A stretch of DNA of 64,000 nt from Dysgonomonas sp. HDW5A (GTDB taxonomy: Bacteria > Bacteroidota > Bacteroidia > Bacteroidales > Dysgonomonadaceae): positions 2,046,001 to 2,110,000 of the forward strand of contig NZ_CP049857.1 of NCBI RefSeq assembly GCF_011299555.1, written 5' to 3'. Shown piece after piece: positions 38,790 to 46,233 of this stretch (positions are counted from its first letter, which is position 1; every line of letters begins with the position of its first letter). The translations under genes and the position numbers were made by a program. The notes under the pieces are model-generated. The model saw nothing but the letters and a program-made list of their open reading frames with translations. It did not search any database and was not told the origin of the DNA.

Positions 38790-41770
38790 TGAGGAAAGGG
38801 ATCATTTTTAGTTTTGTAGCATGTCTGTTTCTTTCGGTTTTTTCTTCTTTTTCGAAAGAACGGATAGAGCCTTCGATGATGAAAAATGCAGACAAACTGA
38901 AAATGCGACAATGGGTTGACTCTGTATATAACCAGATGTCATTGGATGAACGCATCGGGCAGTTAATTATTATTCATGTAAATGGTGATAATGGTGCGGC
39001 TAATCGTCAGAAATTGGTCAGTTTAATTAGAGATCAGCATGTCGGAGGTGTTTTGTTTTCAAAAGGAACCCCCGAAAATCAGGCTAGGCTTACTAATTTA
39101 GCTCAAGAGAACGCCCGTGTACCTTTGATGATGACTTTTGATGGAGAATGGGGGTTGTCGATGCGTTTGGCTAATACCACCCGTTTCCCTAAAAATATGA
39201 TGCTTGGTGCAGTCAAAAATGATTCCCTTATTTATTATTATGGAAGAGAAGTTGCCCGTCAGTGCCGATTGGCAGGTATACAAGTTAATTTTGCACCTGA
39301 CATAGATGTAAACAGTAATCCGTCTAATCCGGTAATTGGTATTCGTTCTTTTGGCGAAGACCCCAAGCGTGTAGCTAAACTGGGAGTGGCTTATGCCAGT
39401 GGACTTGAAGCAGGAAAAGTAATGGCAGTAGCTAAGCATTTCCCTGGTCATGGTGATACTTCTACTGATTCGCATAAAGTACTTCCTCTGATAGATCATA
39501 GCAGAGAGCGATTGGATGATGTAGAGTTGGTACCTTTCAAAAAGTATATTGATGCCGGTTTAGCTAGTGTTATGACCGGGCACTTAAATATCCCTGCTTT
39601 AGATAATAGTGGAGTTCCAAGCTCATTGTCAAAGCCGATTGTGACAGATTTGTTGCAGAACGAATTAGGCTTTGGTGGTCTTATTTTTACTGATGGGCTT
39701 GCGATGAAAGGCGTATCTGTAGAAAAAGATATGAGTGTAAGAGCTATTCTGGCAGGTAACGATTTGCTTTTGGGACCTCTAAATGCAAAAAAAGAATATG
39801 AAGCTTTGAAGGCTGCTGTGGCGGATGGTATGCTGAGCGATTCACTGATAAATGTAAGATGTCGAAAGATACTCGAATATAAATATATATTGGGATTAAA
39901 TAAATTGAAGCCGGTTGATGTTGATAATCTTTCATCTCGATTAAATATACCTTATGCCGAATGGCTGTGTCGTAAATTGAATGAAGAAGCAATCACCTTG
40001 TTGAAAAATGAAGACAAAATTGTTCCTTTAAAATCTTTGGATAAAAAGAAGATTGCAGCAGTCTCTTTAGGTGCACCGCATAACAGCCCCTTTCAGATGA
40101 CTTTGAGGTTATATGGTGATGTTACCTGCTTTAATGCTATGAGCATTGCCGAATTAAAGAAGTTACAACCTGAGTTGAGCCAATATAATACAATATTAGT
40201 TTCGGTTCATTCCAATAGAGTTTTTTCAAGTGATGATATTCAAAGTGTTGTAGAAGGAAAAAATAGTGTGATCACTTTTTTTACATCACCCTATAGCATG
40301 TCTCGATTCAATAACGTTATAAAAAATACAGATGCTGTTGTTTTAGCTTATGAAAATACCCCATTTGCACAGGAATATGCTGCTCAGGCAATCTTTGGCG
40401 GAACTAACATATCCGGAAAATTACCTGTTACGGTAAGGGGGCTTTATGCCGTTGGTGACGGAATAGAAACTGAGAAAACAAGACTGGGCTATAATCTGCC
40501 GGAAGAGGTTGGTATAAAATCATCGGATTTAGATCAAATAGAAGCAATAGTAAAGGAGGGTATTGCACAGCAAGCGTTTCCGGGTTGTCAGGTTTTGATA
40601 GCTAAAGATGGAGTCGTTATTTACAATCAATCATTCGGATCGTTTGAGTATAATCAAGCTCAAGCGGTGACTAATGAAGATTTATATGATCTGGCCTCTA
40701 TGTCTAAAGCATCGGGAACTATTCCTGCAATAATGAAATTGTATGATGAGAAAAAAATAACCCTTCAATCTCCATTGAGTAAGTATGTTCCGCAATTGAG
40801 GGATACAGATAAAGAGAATCTGACGATTCGTCAAGCATTGTTCCATGAAACAGGCTTGCCTTCCATTATTCAATACTATATGCCTGCTATAGATACTGAC
40901 AGTTATGAGGGGAGATTGATTAGTTATAAGCCTTTAGACTCATATCCTGCTCTTATTGATAATGGTGCATGGGCAAGAACGGACTTTAAGTATAAGTCAA
41001 ATTTGATTTCGGATGTACCTAAACCCGGTTTTTCAAAGAGAATTTCTGAAAATCTATATATAAGCGATAGTTATCAGGATACAATTCTTTATCGTATTGC
41101 CGAAAGTAAATTGCGACCTAATAAATCGTACCTCTATAGCTGCTTAAACTTTATGCTTCTCAAAGAAGTGGTAGAGCAGGTGAGTGATAGCGACCTGAAT
41201 ACATTTTTGCAAAATAATTTTTATCGTAAGCTCGGTGCAGTAACAAGTACGTATAATCCGTTGACGAAGTTTGATAAGAATATGATCGCTCCTACTGAGC
41301 AAGATGATTTTTTGAGAAAACAACTGTTGCAAGGTTATGTACATGATGAGGGTGCGGCTTTCTTGGGTGGAATATCAGGTAATGCCGGATTATTTTCAAA
41401 TGCTAATGATTTAGCTAAGCTTTATCAAATGTGGCTCAATTTGGGAAGTTATGGAGGCGAGAAATATTTAAGTAAGGAAACTACCCGTTTGTTTACGACA
41501 ACTAAAAGCCCAAACAGTAGGAGAGGTCTAGGCTTCGATAAGCCCGATCCTAGAAATAACCGTTCGAGTCCAACGGCTCCACAAGCTCCGATAAGTGTGT
41601 ATGGACATACGGGTTTTACAGGGACATGTTTTTGGATAGATCCGGACAATAATATGATCTATATCTTCTTGTCTAACAGGGTGAATCCCTCTCGTACACA
41701 CAAAAAACTGATGACTTTGAATATTCGCCCGCGTATACAATCGGTAATATATAATGCAATGAAAAAGTAA
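38789..41770 (+). CDS. GH3 beta-N-acetylhexosaminidase fused to a serine beta-lactamase-family domain
   Basis: The 993-residue secreted protein (signal peptide in first 24 residues) joins two domains. Residues of about 35-370 are a GH3 domain with KHFPGHGDTSTDSHK (NagZ signature, acid/base His-Asp) and the nucleophile region FTDGLAMKGV. After a GH3 C-terminal part, residues of about 590-990 form a serine hydrolase with the SxxK motif SMSK and YSCLNF as the second motif. NagZ-type enzymes cut GlcNAc-MurNAc links in muropeptides and the AmpC-like domain may act as an esterase or peptidase on peptidoglycan. It is the third gene of the nucleotidase operon, which fits a salvage role. Confidence 0.93.
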   Translation: MRKGIIFSFVACLFLSVFSSFSKERIEPSMMKNADKLKMRQWVDSVYNQMSLDERIGQLIIIHVNGDNGAANRQKLVSLIRDQHVGGVLFSKGTPENQARLTNLAQENARVPLMMTFDGEWGLSMRLANTTRFPKNMMLGAVKNDSLIYYYGREVARQCRLAGIQVNFAPDIDVNSNPSNPVIGIRSFGEDPKRVAKLGVAYASGLEAGKVMAVAKHFPGHGDTSTDSHKVLPLIDHSRERLDDVELVPFKKYIDAGLASVMTGHLNIPALDNSGVPSSLSKPIVTDLLQNELGFGGLIFTDGLAMKGVSVEKDMSVRAILAGNDLLLGPLNAKKEYEALKAAVADGMLSDSLINVRCRKILEYKYILGLNKLKPVDVDNLSSRLNIPYAEWLCRKLNEEAITLLKNEDKIVPLKSLDKKKIAAVSLGAPHNSPFQMTLRLYGDVTCFNAMSIAELKKLQPELSQYNTILVSVHSNRVFSSDDIQSVVEGKNSVITFFTSPYSMSRFNNVIKNTDAVVLAYENTPFAQEYAAQAIFGGTNISGKLPVTVRGLYAVGDGIETEKTRLGYNLPEEVGIKSSDLDQIEAIVKEGIAQQAFPGCQVLIAKDGVVIYNQSFGSFEYNQAQAVTNEDLYDLASMSKASGTIPAIMKLYDEKKITLQSPLSKYVPQLRDTDKENLTIRQALFHETGLPSIIQYYMPAIDTDSYEGRLISYKPLDSYPALIDNGAWARTDFKYKSNLISDVPKPGFSKRISENLYISDSYQDTILYRIAESKLRPNKSYLYSCLNFMLLKEVVEQVSDSDLNTFLQNNFYRKLGAVTSTYNPLTKFDKNMIAPTEQDDFLRKQLLQGYVHDEGAAFLGGISGNAGLFSNANDLAKLYQMWLNLGSYGGEKYLSKETTRLFTTTKSPNSRRGLGFDKPDPRNNRSSPTAPQAPISVYGHTGFTGTCFWIDPDNNMIYIFLSNRVNPSRTHKKLMTLNIRPRIQSVIYNAMKK

Positions 41771-41773
41771 AAA

Positions 41774-41789
41774 AAGTGCGGTAGCACTT
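41774..41789 (+). terminator. Short hairpin after the GH3 gene, overlapping the tRNA -33 box
   Basis: AAGTGC, loop GGTA, GCACTT forms a 6-bp stem just after the stop at 41770. It has no T-run behind it, so it is a weak terminator at best. Its 3' arm overlaps the -33 box of tRNA-Phe. Confidence 0.35.
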
Positions 41790-41817
41790 GCAGATATAGA
41801 AAATTGTTTTACCTTTG
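41788..41817 (+). promoter_or_regulatory. Promoter of the left tRNA-Phe gene
   Basis: TTG (41788-41790) and TACCTTTG (41810-41817) are 19 bp apart and match the -33/-7 pattern of the Bacteroidetes primary sigma factor. The tRNA starts 18 bp further on. Only the -7 half lies inside the 159-bp repeat (it begins at 41803); the -33 box is chromosomal. Confidence 0.75.
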
Positions 41818-41835
41818 CACACGCAATGCGATAAT

Positions 41836-41908
<73 letters not shown>

Positions 41909-41927
41909 CTTCAAAATGATAAAAACG

Positions 41928-41959
41928 AAAGAGTTACATGAAAATGTAACTCTTTTTTT
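41928..41959 (+). terminator. tRNA-Phe terminator, left copy
   Basis: A perfect 12-bp stem (AAAGAGTTACAT, loop GAAA, ATGTAACTCTTT) followed by T residues. It lies inside the attachment repeat, only about 22 bp before the integrase start codon. Confidence 0.9.
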
Positions 41960-41981
41960 GTGCATAGAATTGTAGGTTTTG

Positions 41982-43217
41982 ATGGTTTTAGAGGACAAAG
42001 TTAAACCAAGAGTTAAACCGAAATTTATGGTTAATGTCTTGTGTTACAAATCAAAAACGTTAGCAAATGGCGAACATCCTTTAGTAATTCGTGTTTGCAA
42101 AGATGGAAAGAAGAAATATCAGAGTTTAGGCATTTCAATTAAGGCGGAATATTGGGATTTCAGTAAGAATCAACCCAAGCGGAACTGTCCTAATAAAGAA
42201 GCAATTCAGCAAATTATTATCCAGAAAACCAAAGAGTACCAAGAGCAAATCTTAGAGTATAAAGTTGAGAATAGAGATTTTACCGCAAGAGCGTTAGTCG
42301 ATAAAGTAAGTAATCCTGTTACAGCAAAAACGGTTAAGGATGTATTTGATTTACAGATAAAACGGTTAATCGATACGAAAAGATTACGTTATGCAGAGAT
42401 GCATGAACTTGTAATGAGGTCTTTAATTAAATTCAATAGTCATTTAGATATTTATTTTTCTGATATTGATATTACTTGGTTAAAAGGATATGAAAATTGG
42501 CTACGTGCAAACAATCTGAAAGAAAATACAATAGGCTTACGATTCAGAACATTACGCACACTTTTTAATATAGCCATTGAAGAAAAAATTGTTAAATCAG
42601 AATATTACCCTTTCGATACATTCAAAGTATCTAAGTTAAGCCAAAAGACAGCAAAACGTTCTATCTCAAAAGATAAAGTGTTAGATGTGTTAAGTTATAA
42701 AGGCAAAACACTTTATGAATGTTTGGCTATTGATCTATTTACATTCTCCTATTTCTCAGCAGGAATAAATTTTGTCGATATGGCACAATTAACAAAGGAT
42801 AATTTACTTGATAATAGGATTGTTTATGTCCGTAAAAAGACAAAGAAACTGATAAATGTACCATTGCAACCACTAGCTATTAAATTGATTGATAAATATT
42901 CAGATGCTAATAGTCCTTATTTATTCCCTATTTTAAGCAAGTTGCATAAAACAGAACAACAAAAAGCAAATAGGATTCATAAGGTTATCAGTAAGGTAAA
43001 TAAGAATCTAAAAGACATAGGAAAAGAACTTAATCTACCGATTGACTTAACAACCTATGTCGCACGCCATACTTATGCAACCGTTTTGAAGCGTTCAGGT
43101 GTTAATACTTCTATCATATCTGAATCATTAGGTCATAGTTCAGAGAAAGTGACTCAAATCTATTTAGATAGCTTTGAAAATAGTCAGATTGATGAAGCAA
43201 TGAAGAATTTGTTGTGA
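41982..43217 (+). CDS. Tyrosine recombinase (island integrase)
   Basis: This protein of about 411 residues has the Bacteroidetes integrase plan: an N-terminal arm-binding domain (VNVLCYKSKTLANGEHPLVIRVCKDG, AEYWDF), a SAM-like core-binding domain (about 105-200) and a catalytic domain with ARHTYAT (box II His-xxx-Arg region), LGHSSEKVTQIYLD (His and the Tyr nucleophile). It should insert and excise the element at tRNA-Phe. I chose the ATG at 41982; a TTG lies one codon before it and a second ATG at 42027. No promoter fits in the 20 bp between the tRNA terminator and the start, so it may depend on read-through from the tRNA. The tandem AGTTAAACC motif lies in its first codons. Confidence 0.95.
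   Translation: MVLEDKVKPRVKPKFMVNVLCYKSKTLANGEHPLVIRVCKDGKKKYQSLGISIKAEYWDFSKNQPKRNCPNKEAIQQIIIQKTKEYQEQILEYKVENRDFTARALVDKVSNPVTAKTVKDVFDLQIKRLIDTKRLRYAEMHELVMRSLIKFNSHLDIYFSDIDITWLKGYENWLRANNLKENTIGLRFRTLRTLFNIAIEEKIVKSEYYPFDTFKVSKLSQKTAKRSISKDKVLDVLSYKGKTLYECLAIDLFTFSYFSAGINFVDMAQLTKDNLLDNRIVYVRKKTKKLINVPLQPLAIKLIDKYSDANSPYLFPILSKLHKTEQQKANRIHKVISKVNKNLKDIGKELNLPIDLTTYVARHTYATVLKRSGVNTSIISESLGHSSEKVTQIYLDSFENSQIDEAMKNLL
41999..42020 (+). promoter_or_regulatory. Candidate left arm-type integrase binding sites
   Basis: AGTTAAACCA (41999-42008) and AGTTAAACCG (42011-42020) form two direct repeats 12 bp apart, about 40 bp inside the left attachment repeat. The same tandem pair in the same orientation occurs at 60409-60430, near the right end. 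Confidence 0.65.
43185..43215 (+). repeat. Integrase 3' end, copy shared with 45406-45436
   Basis: This 31-bp segment codes for the integrase end (SQIDEAMKNL-like). The copy at 45406-45436 matches 29 of 31 bases, and both differences are silent (CAG to CAA, TTG to TTA). Confidence 0.85.
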
Positions 43218-43250
43218 GAAAATAATGCTAATCATATTAAATTAAATACA

Positions 43251-43291
43251 AATAGAATGGACTGAAAGATGAATATTCAGTCCATTCTATT
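43251..43291. terminator. Bidirectional terminator between integrase and OLD nuclease genes
   Basis: A perfect 16-bp stem (43251-43266 with 43276-43291, 9-base loop) between two convergent genes. Confidence 0.88.
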
Positions 43292-43318
43292 TGAATAGAA
43301 AGTTGTTAAATGAATTAT

Positions 43319-45121
43319 TTAAATATAATCTCCAAAAACTTCAACCATTTTATTTCTCCAATTTTCAGGTAAATCCGCCCAAGTATCACCCCATTCTTCT
43401 GATTTTTTATAGGCTTGATATGGTTTTTCATATGTGGCTGTGTAACCAAGTTCTTGTTCCACATTATTTACCATCATAATTATTTTACCATTTTCGCCTA
43501 AAGCTTCGAAAATAGGTTGATTGAATCTTTCGGCATTGGGTTCATTTGAATCTTGATCATGAACTACTATTGGATTTATTCCCATTGATGTTAAGTACTT
43601 TACTAAACTAATAATAGCAGCTTTGCCTCTTGCTTTGATTATTTCAAAATCAGACAAAAGCTTTAAATATTTAGTCTTATCAAGCCTTTTTAGAGTTTCC
43701 TTAATTAAGATATCTTCAGTGTCACCTTCAATTATAACCACATATTTAGTAAAGAATATTCTTGAAATATAATTGTCTATTTTTAGAATCATCTTTACAT
43801 AATGCTTTTCGTCAGCTTGTAGCTCTTTAAATTTCTCGCTAACACTAAAAGTATTACACTCAACATAATTCCCACAGCTATAAAGTCTATTTAATACTTG
43901 TTTAGGTTTTTTCGAGATGTCAATAATATAAGGAGAATGTGTGGACGCAATGATTTGAGAACTTTGAGAACTTAATTCATAAATAGCATCTCGCATTTGA
44001 TTTGCAGCACTAGGATGTAAATAAGTTTCTGGCTCTTCAAAACATATAATTAAAGACCTAGTATGTTCATCTTCTTTTTGAGATAACCACATTTGTCTAA
44101 ATCTAAGCATACCGAAAACGGCGGCTCTAACCATCCCTGTTCCTTGATTATCGACAGAGGTTCTTATGTTACTAGACATTTCAACATTAAAGGAAGGTTT
44201 TAAACTTGTAGGATCACTTAAGTTTGTAATTGCATGGAGCTTTGAATCTGGAAAGACAGATGATAAGATATTGTTTAAATCTTTCATCATTTTGCCAAAC
44301 TCAGAATCTTCATCATTAGGGTCAAGTTCTTTTTCTAGATTTTTTAAATGAGTTTGTGCTTTCTCGAAATTATCAGAAGTTTCCCGCACTGTTTCAAAAA
44401 GTTCACTAAGTGTTTTACTTAAGACACCACTACCTGTTCCTTGTATTTCATGCATGCCTACGTCTACAGGAATTAATAGAAATCGAGGTAACATTTTTAG
44501 TACATTACCAGGAATGCCTCCTGGATTCTGAAACCAAGTTTCTTCATCAGAAATATCCCAAATCTCATCTATTTGTTCAAGCTTTTCTAATGCCGCCTTA
44601 CTGACCCCTATACTCTTATCTAGATCTGGAAAAAATTGAGTCATTATTTCTTCTGACAAACCTTTATCTATATATTCTTGAGGCTTTTTACAGTCTGAAT
44701 ATTCTTCTTTTAGAATTCTTACTTTAGATTTAAATTCTACTATTACGTCTTTGCCTAATTCGTAGGTTTTTCTATAAATTACAGATAACCCAGTTTCTTG
44801 GCTACCATCTGGAATTTCATAGCTGAAAATTCGCCCTTTAAAGCCTCTCCAAATTCGTGCTTCTTCGGGGAGATTTCTAAATTCAGCTTCTAGTACTACA
44901 ATATTAGTGTCAACCTTAGTTTCATTTGTATCTTCATCTAATATCGAATGATACTCGAATGTCGTAAGTTGTTTCTTTGCGGAAAGTAATGTTTCTATGG
45001 CTCTAATTACAGAACTTTTTCCACAATTGTTTTGACCAATTAGAAAGGTTGCATCTCCAAATAAAATTTCGATTTCTTTCAATCTTTTATATCCAGAAAT
45101 TTTCAAAGAGTGTAGCTTCAT
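43319..45121 (-). CDS. OLD-family ATP-dependent endonuclease (ABC-ATPase plus TOPRIM)
   Basis: The 600-residue protein joins an SMC/RecF-like ATPase to a TOPRIM nuclease. Walker A is GQNNCGKSS (29-37), a signature-like QGTGMVRAA follows the middle, and Walker B with catalytic glutamate is LIICFEEPETYLHP near 358; the H-loop is IIASTHSPYII. The TOPRIM domain has VVIIEGDTED near 460 and VVHDQDSN near 520, the metal-binding Glu and Asp-x-Asp. This is the layout of phage P2 Old and of GajA. There is no adjacent GajB-like UvrD helicase, so it looks like a stand-alone class 1 OLD nuclease with a likely anti-phage role. It is the only cargo gene on the minus strand, and a remnant of an integrase 3' end lies beyond it. 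Confidence 0.88.
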   Translation of the reverse strand: MKLHSLKISGYKRLKEIEILFGDATFLIGQNNCGKSSVIRAIETLLSAKKQLTTFEYHSILDEDTNETKVDTNIVVLEAEFRNLPEEARIWRGFKGRIFSYEIPDGSQETGLSVIYRKTYELGKDVIVEFKSKVRILKEEYSDCKKPQEYIDKGLSEEIMTQFFPDLDKSIGVSKAALEKLEQIDEIWDISDEETWFQNPGGIPGNVLKMLPRFLLIPVDVGMHEIQGTGSGVLSKTLSELFETVRETSDNFEKAQTHLKNLEKELDPNDEDSEFGKMMKDLNNILSSVFPDSKLHAITNLSDPTSLKPSFNVEMSSNIRTSVDNQGTGMVRAAVFGMLRFRQMWLSQKEDEHTRSLIICFEEPETYLHPSAANQMRDAIYELSSQSSQIIASTHSPYIIDISKKPKQVLNRLYSCGNYVECNTFSVSEKFKELQADEKHYVKMILKIDNYISRIFFTKYVVIIEGDTEDILIKETLKRLDKTKYLKLLSDFEIIKARGKAAIISLVKYLTSMGINPIVVHDQDSNEPNAERFNQPIFEALGENGKIIMMVNNVEQELGYTATYEKPYQAYKKSEEWGDTWADLPENWRNKMVEVFGDYI

Positions 45122-45247
45122 AGTGTTATTCGTTTTGATATGTTTTTGTTAATTAGAAACAATTATACGAAAAATATTTCAACTATATAGCTAGAAAACA
45201 AATCCTCATTTAAGAATATCTTCTTTTTTGCCTAAAATGAATAATCA

Positions 45248-45388
45248 ATGAACACAGACAATCCTTTTTACATTAAATCCGAACATTTACAATTCGTAGA
45301 ATCCTTAATAAAACAATACTATGATTTTCATTCAAGTATGTTCATAGATGAAATCCAAAAAGGAGTTGAAAATAGTAACATAGGGTAA
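45248..45388 (+). pseudogene. Short 46-codon frame, probably the start of a truncated gene
   Basis: The frame begins MNTDNPFYIKSEHLQF and continues with ordinary amino-acid use (IKQYYDFHSSMFIDEIQKGV) before stopping right ahead of the integrase remnant. It reads like the N-terminus of a real protein cut short by recombination. I do not recognise the family. Confidence 0.35.
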
Positions 45389-45399
45389 AAAACTTCTAA

Positions 45400-45438
45400 G
45401 ATAGCCAAATTGATGAAGCAATGAAGAATTTATTGTAG
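45400..45438 (+). pseudogene. Remnant of an integrase gene 3' end
   Basis: The sequence translates as the last residues of the island integrase (QIDEAMKNLL, stop). The last 31 bp match the intact gene except for two silent changes, so it comes from a related but different integrase allele rather than from a fresh duplication. Confidence 0.75.
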
Positions 45439-45440
45439 TT

Positions 45441-45464
45441 ATCAATCACAATTATAATGGGGAT
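45441..45464 (+). repeat. Element X, copy 1
   Basis: ATCAATCACA followed by ATTATAATGGGGAT. It recurs with two single-base gaps at 49507-49528. Copy 1 lies before repeat R copy A, copy 2 after repeat R copy B. Confidence 0.55.
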
Positions 45465-45511
45465 ATTTTTTGAGAAATATAGATTTTATATACCCTACTC
45501 ACATTTTATCC
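45463..45511 (+). repeat. Dispersed 49-bp repeat R, copy A
   Basis: The most divergent of four gap-free copies. All share ATATT near the start, a core like AATAATACTTTTATA, then an ACC- or CC-containing spacer and a TCC near the end. This copy follows the integrase remnant. Confidence 0.7.
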
Positions 45512-45716
45512 TCTATACTATATTGAAAAAAGAAAGGTTTATCATAAGGTTTTATTTCAATAAAAGTAATTTGATAATAAACGTTGATTATATCAATAAG
45601 TAGTTAATGAGTCGAATTTTTAATTTTTAATAAAAGATAAATTACTTTTTTTGTGTATTGTATTGATTAAGTCGTTAAATTTACGAAAAACAAACTGTTA
45701 ATTAAAACTATAGATT

Positions 45717-46004
45717 ATGAAAGACCAAATTTTCGAAGCGATTGAAAATCAAAACTTATTAGAATTTAACTATGAAGGATACTCTAGGACAGTTGAACCT
45801 CATTGTTATGGACTTACAACTAAAGGAAATGAAGCAATAAGAGCATATCAGGTTGATGGGTATAGTTCTTCTGGTAAAATGGGGTGGAAATTATATGATT
45901 TATCAAAAGCTGATAATTTAGAGATTTTAGATGATATTTTTGAAACAAGAGATGATTATAAGCGAGGGGATAAAGGAATGTCTAAAATTTTTATAGAAAT
46001 CTAA
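45717..46004 (+). CDS. Small WYL-domain-like protein
   Basis: The 95-residue protein resembles the N-terminal half of WYL domains: AIENQNLLEFNYEGYSRTVEPHCYGLTTKGNEAIRAYQVDGYSSSG. WYL domains bind nucleic acid or nucleotide ligands and often regulate phage-defence operons. A DNA-binding helix-turn-helix is absent, so it is not a full WYL regulator. It is the first gene of the block that contains the KTSC-like frame, the ATPase and the nuclease, all on the same strand, and may modulate them. Family assignment is from pattern only. Confidence 0.6.
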   Translation: MKDQIFEAIENQNLLEFNYEGYSRTVEPHCYGLTTKGNEAIRAYQVDGYSSSGKMGWKLYDLSKADNLEILDDIFETRDDYKRGDKGMSKIFIEI

Positions 46005-46016
46005 ATTTATGACTCA

Positions 46017-46231
46017 ATGGGGCACTATACAAATAGGAATGAAAATTCTCCGATTCTATATTATAAAATAGAAGAAGATAATATAACTGTTTGGTTTAAG
46101 GGGGGAAATCGTATACTTATAGCTATAGAGAAGCAGGGAGAGGTCATGTTGAAGCAATGAAATCTTTATCTCTTAGTGGTTCTGGATTAAGTGCATATAT
46201 TACGAGAAATGTGAGATTTGATTATGATTGA
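46017..46231 (+). pseudogene. Frameshifted KTSC-like small gene with a G6 tract
   Basis: The first part reads MGHYTNRNENSP to WFKGG, the second part, one frame away, reads YTYSYREAGRGHVEAMKSL to VRFDYD and ends at the stop at 46229-46231. The shift falls at a run of six G (46100-46105); seven G would restore one frame of about 71 residues. In the present state translation stops at 46160. The pattern (I-x-V-x-F-x-G-G, Y-x-Y, then a helix and a closing aromatic Y) resembles small KTSC-type domain proteins of mobile elements. The restored frame would end 2 bp before the ATG of the ATPase gene (46234), suited to translational coupling. Either a decayed gene or a phase-variable one. Confidence 0.6.
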
Positions 46232-46233
46232 AT

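Larger units (their letters stand above)
45122..45716. other. Degenerate region with gene remnants and repeats
   Basis: This 595-bp region has no full gene. It holds a 46-codon frame (45248-45388), a remnant of an integrase 3' end (45400-45438), element X (45441-45464) and repeat R copy A (45463-45511). From 45512 to 45716 it is AT-rich and should carry the promoter of the next gene: TTTG at 45650-45653 and TAAATTTA at 45676-45683 are a weak -33/-7 pair. Confidence 0.6.

Noticed and set aside
43319-45121. Gabija (GajAB) call for the OLD nuclease
   Set aside because: The gene has no adjacent UvrD-like GajB; the PIF1-type helicases in the window belong to another family and lie far away.
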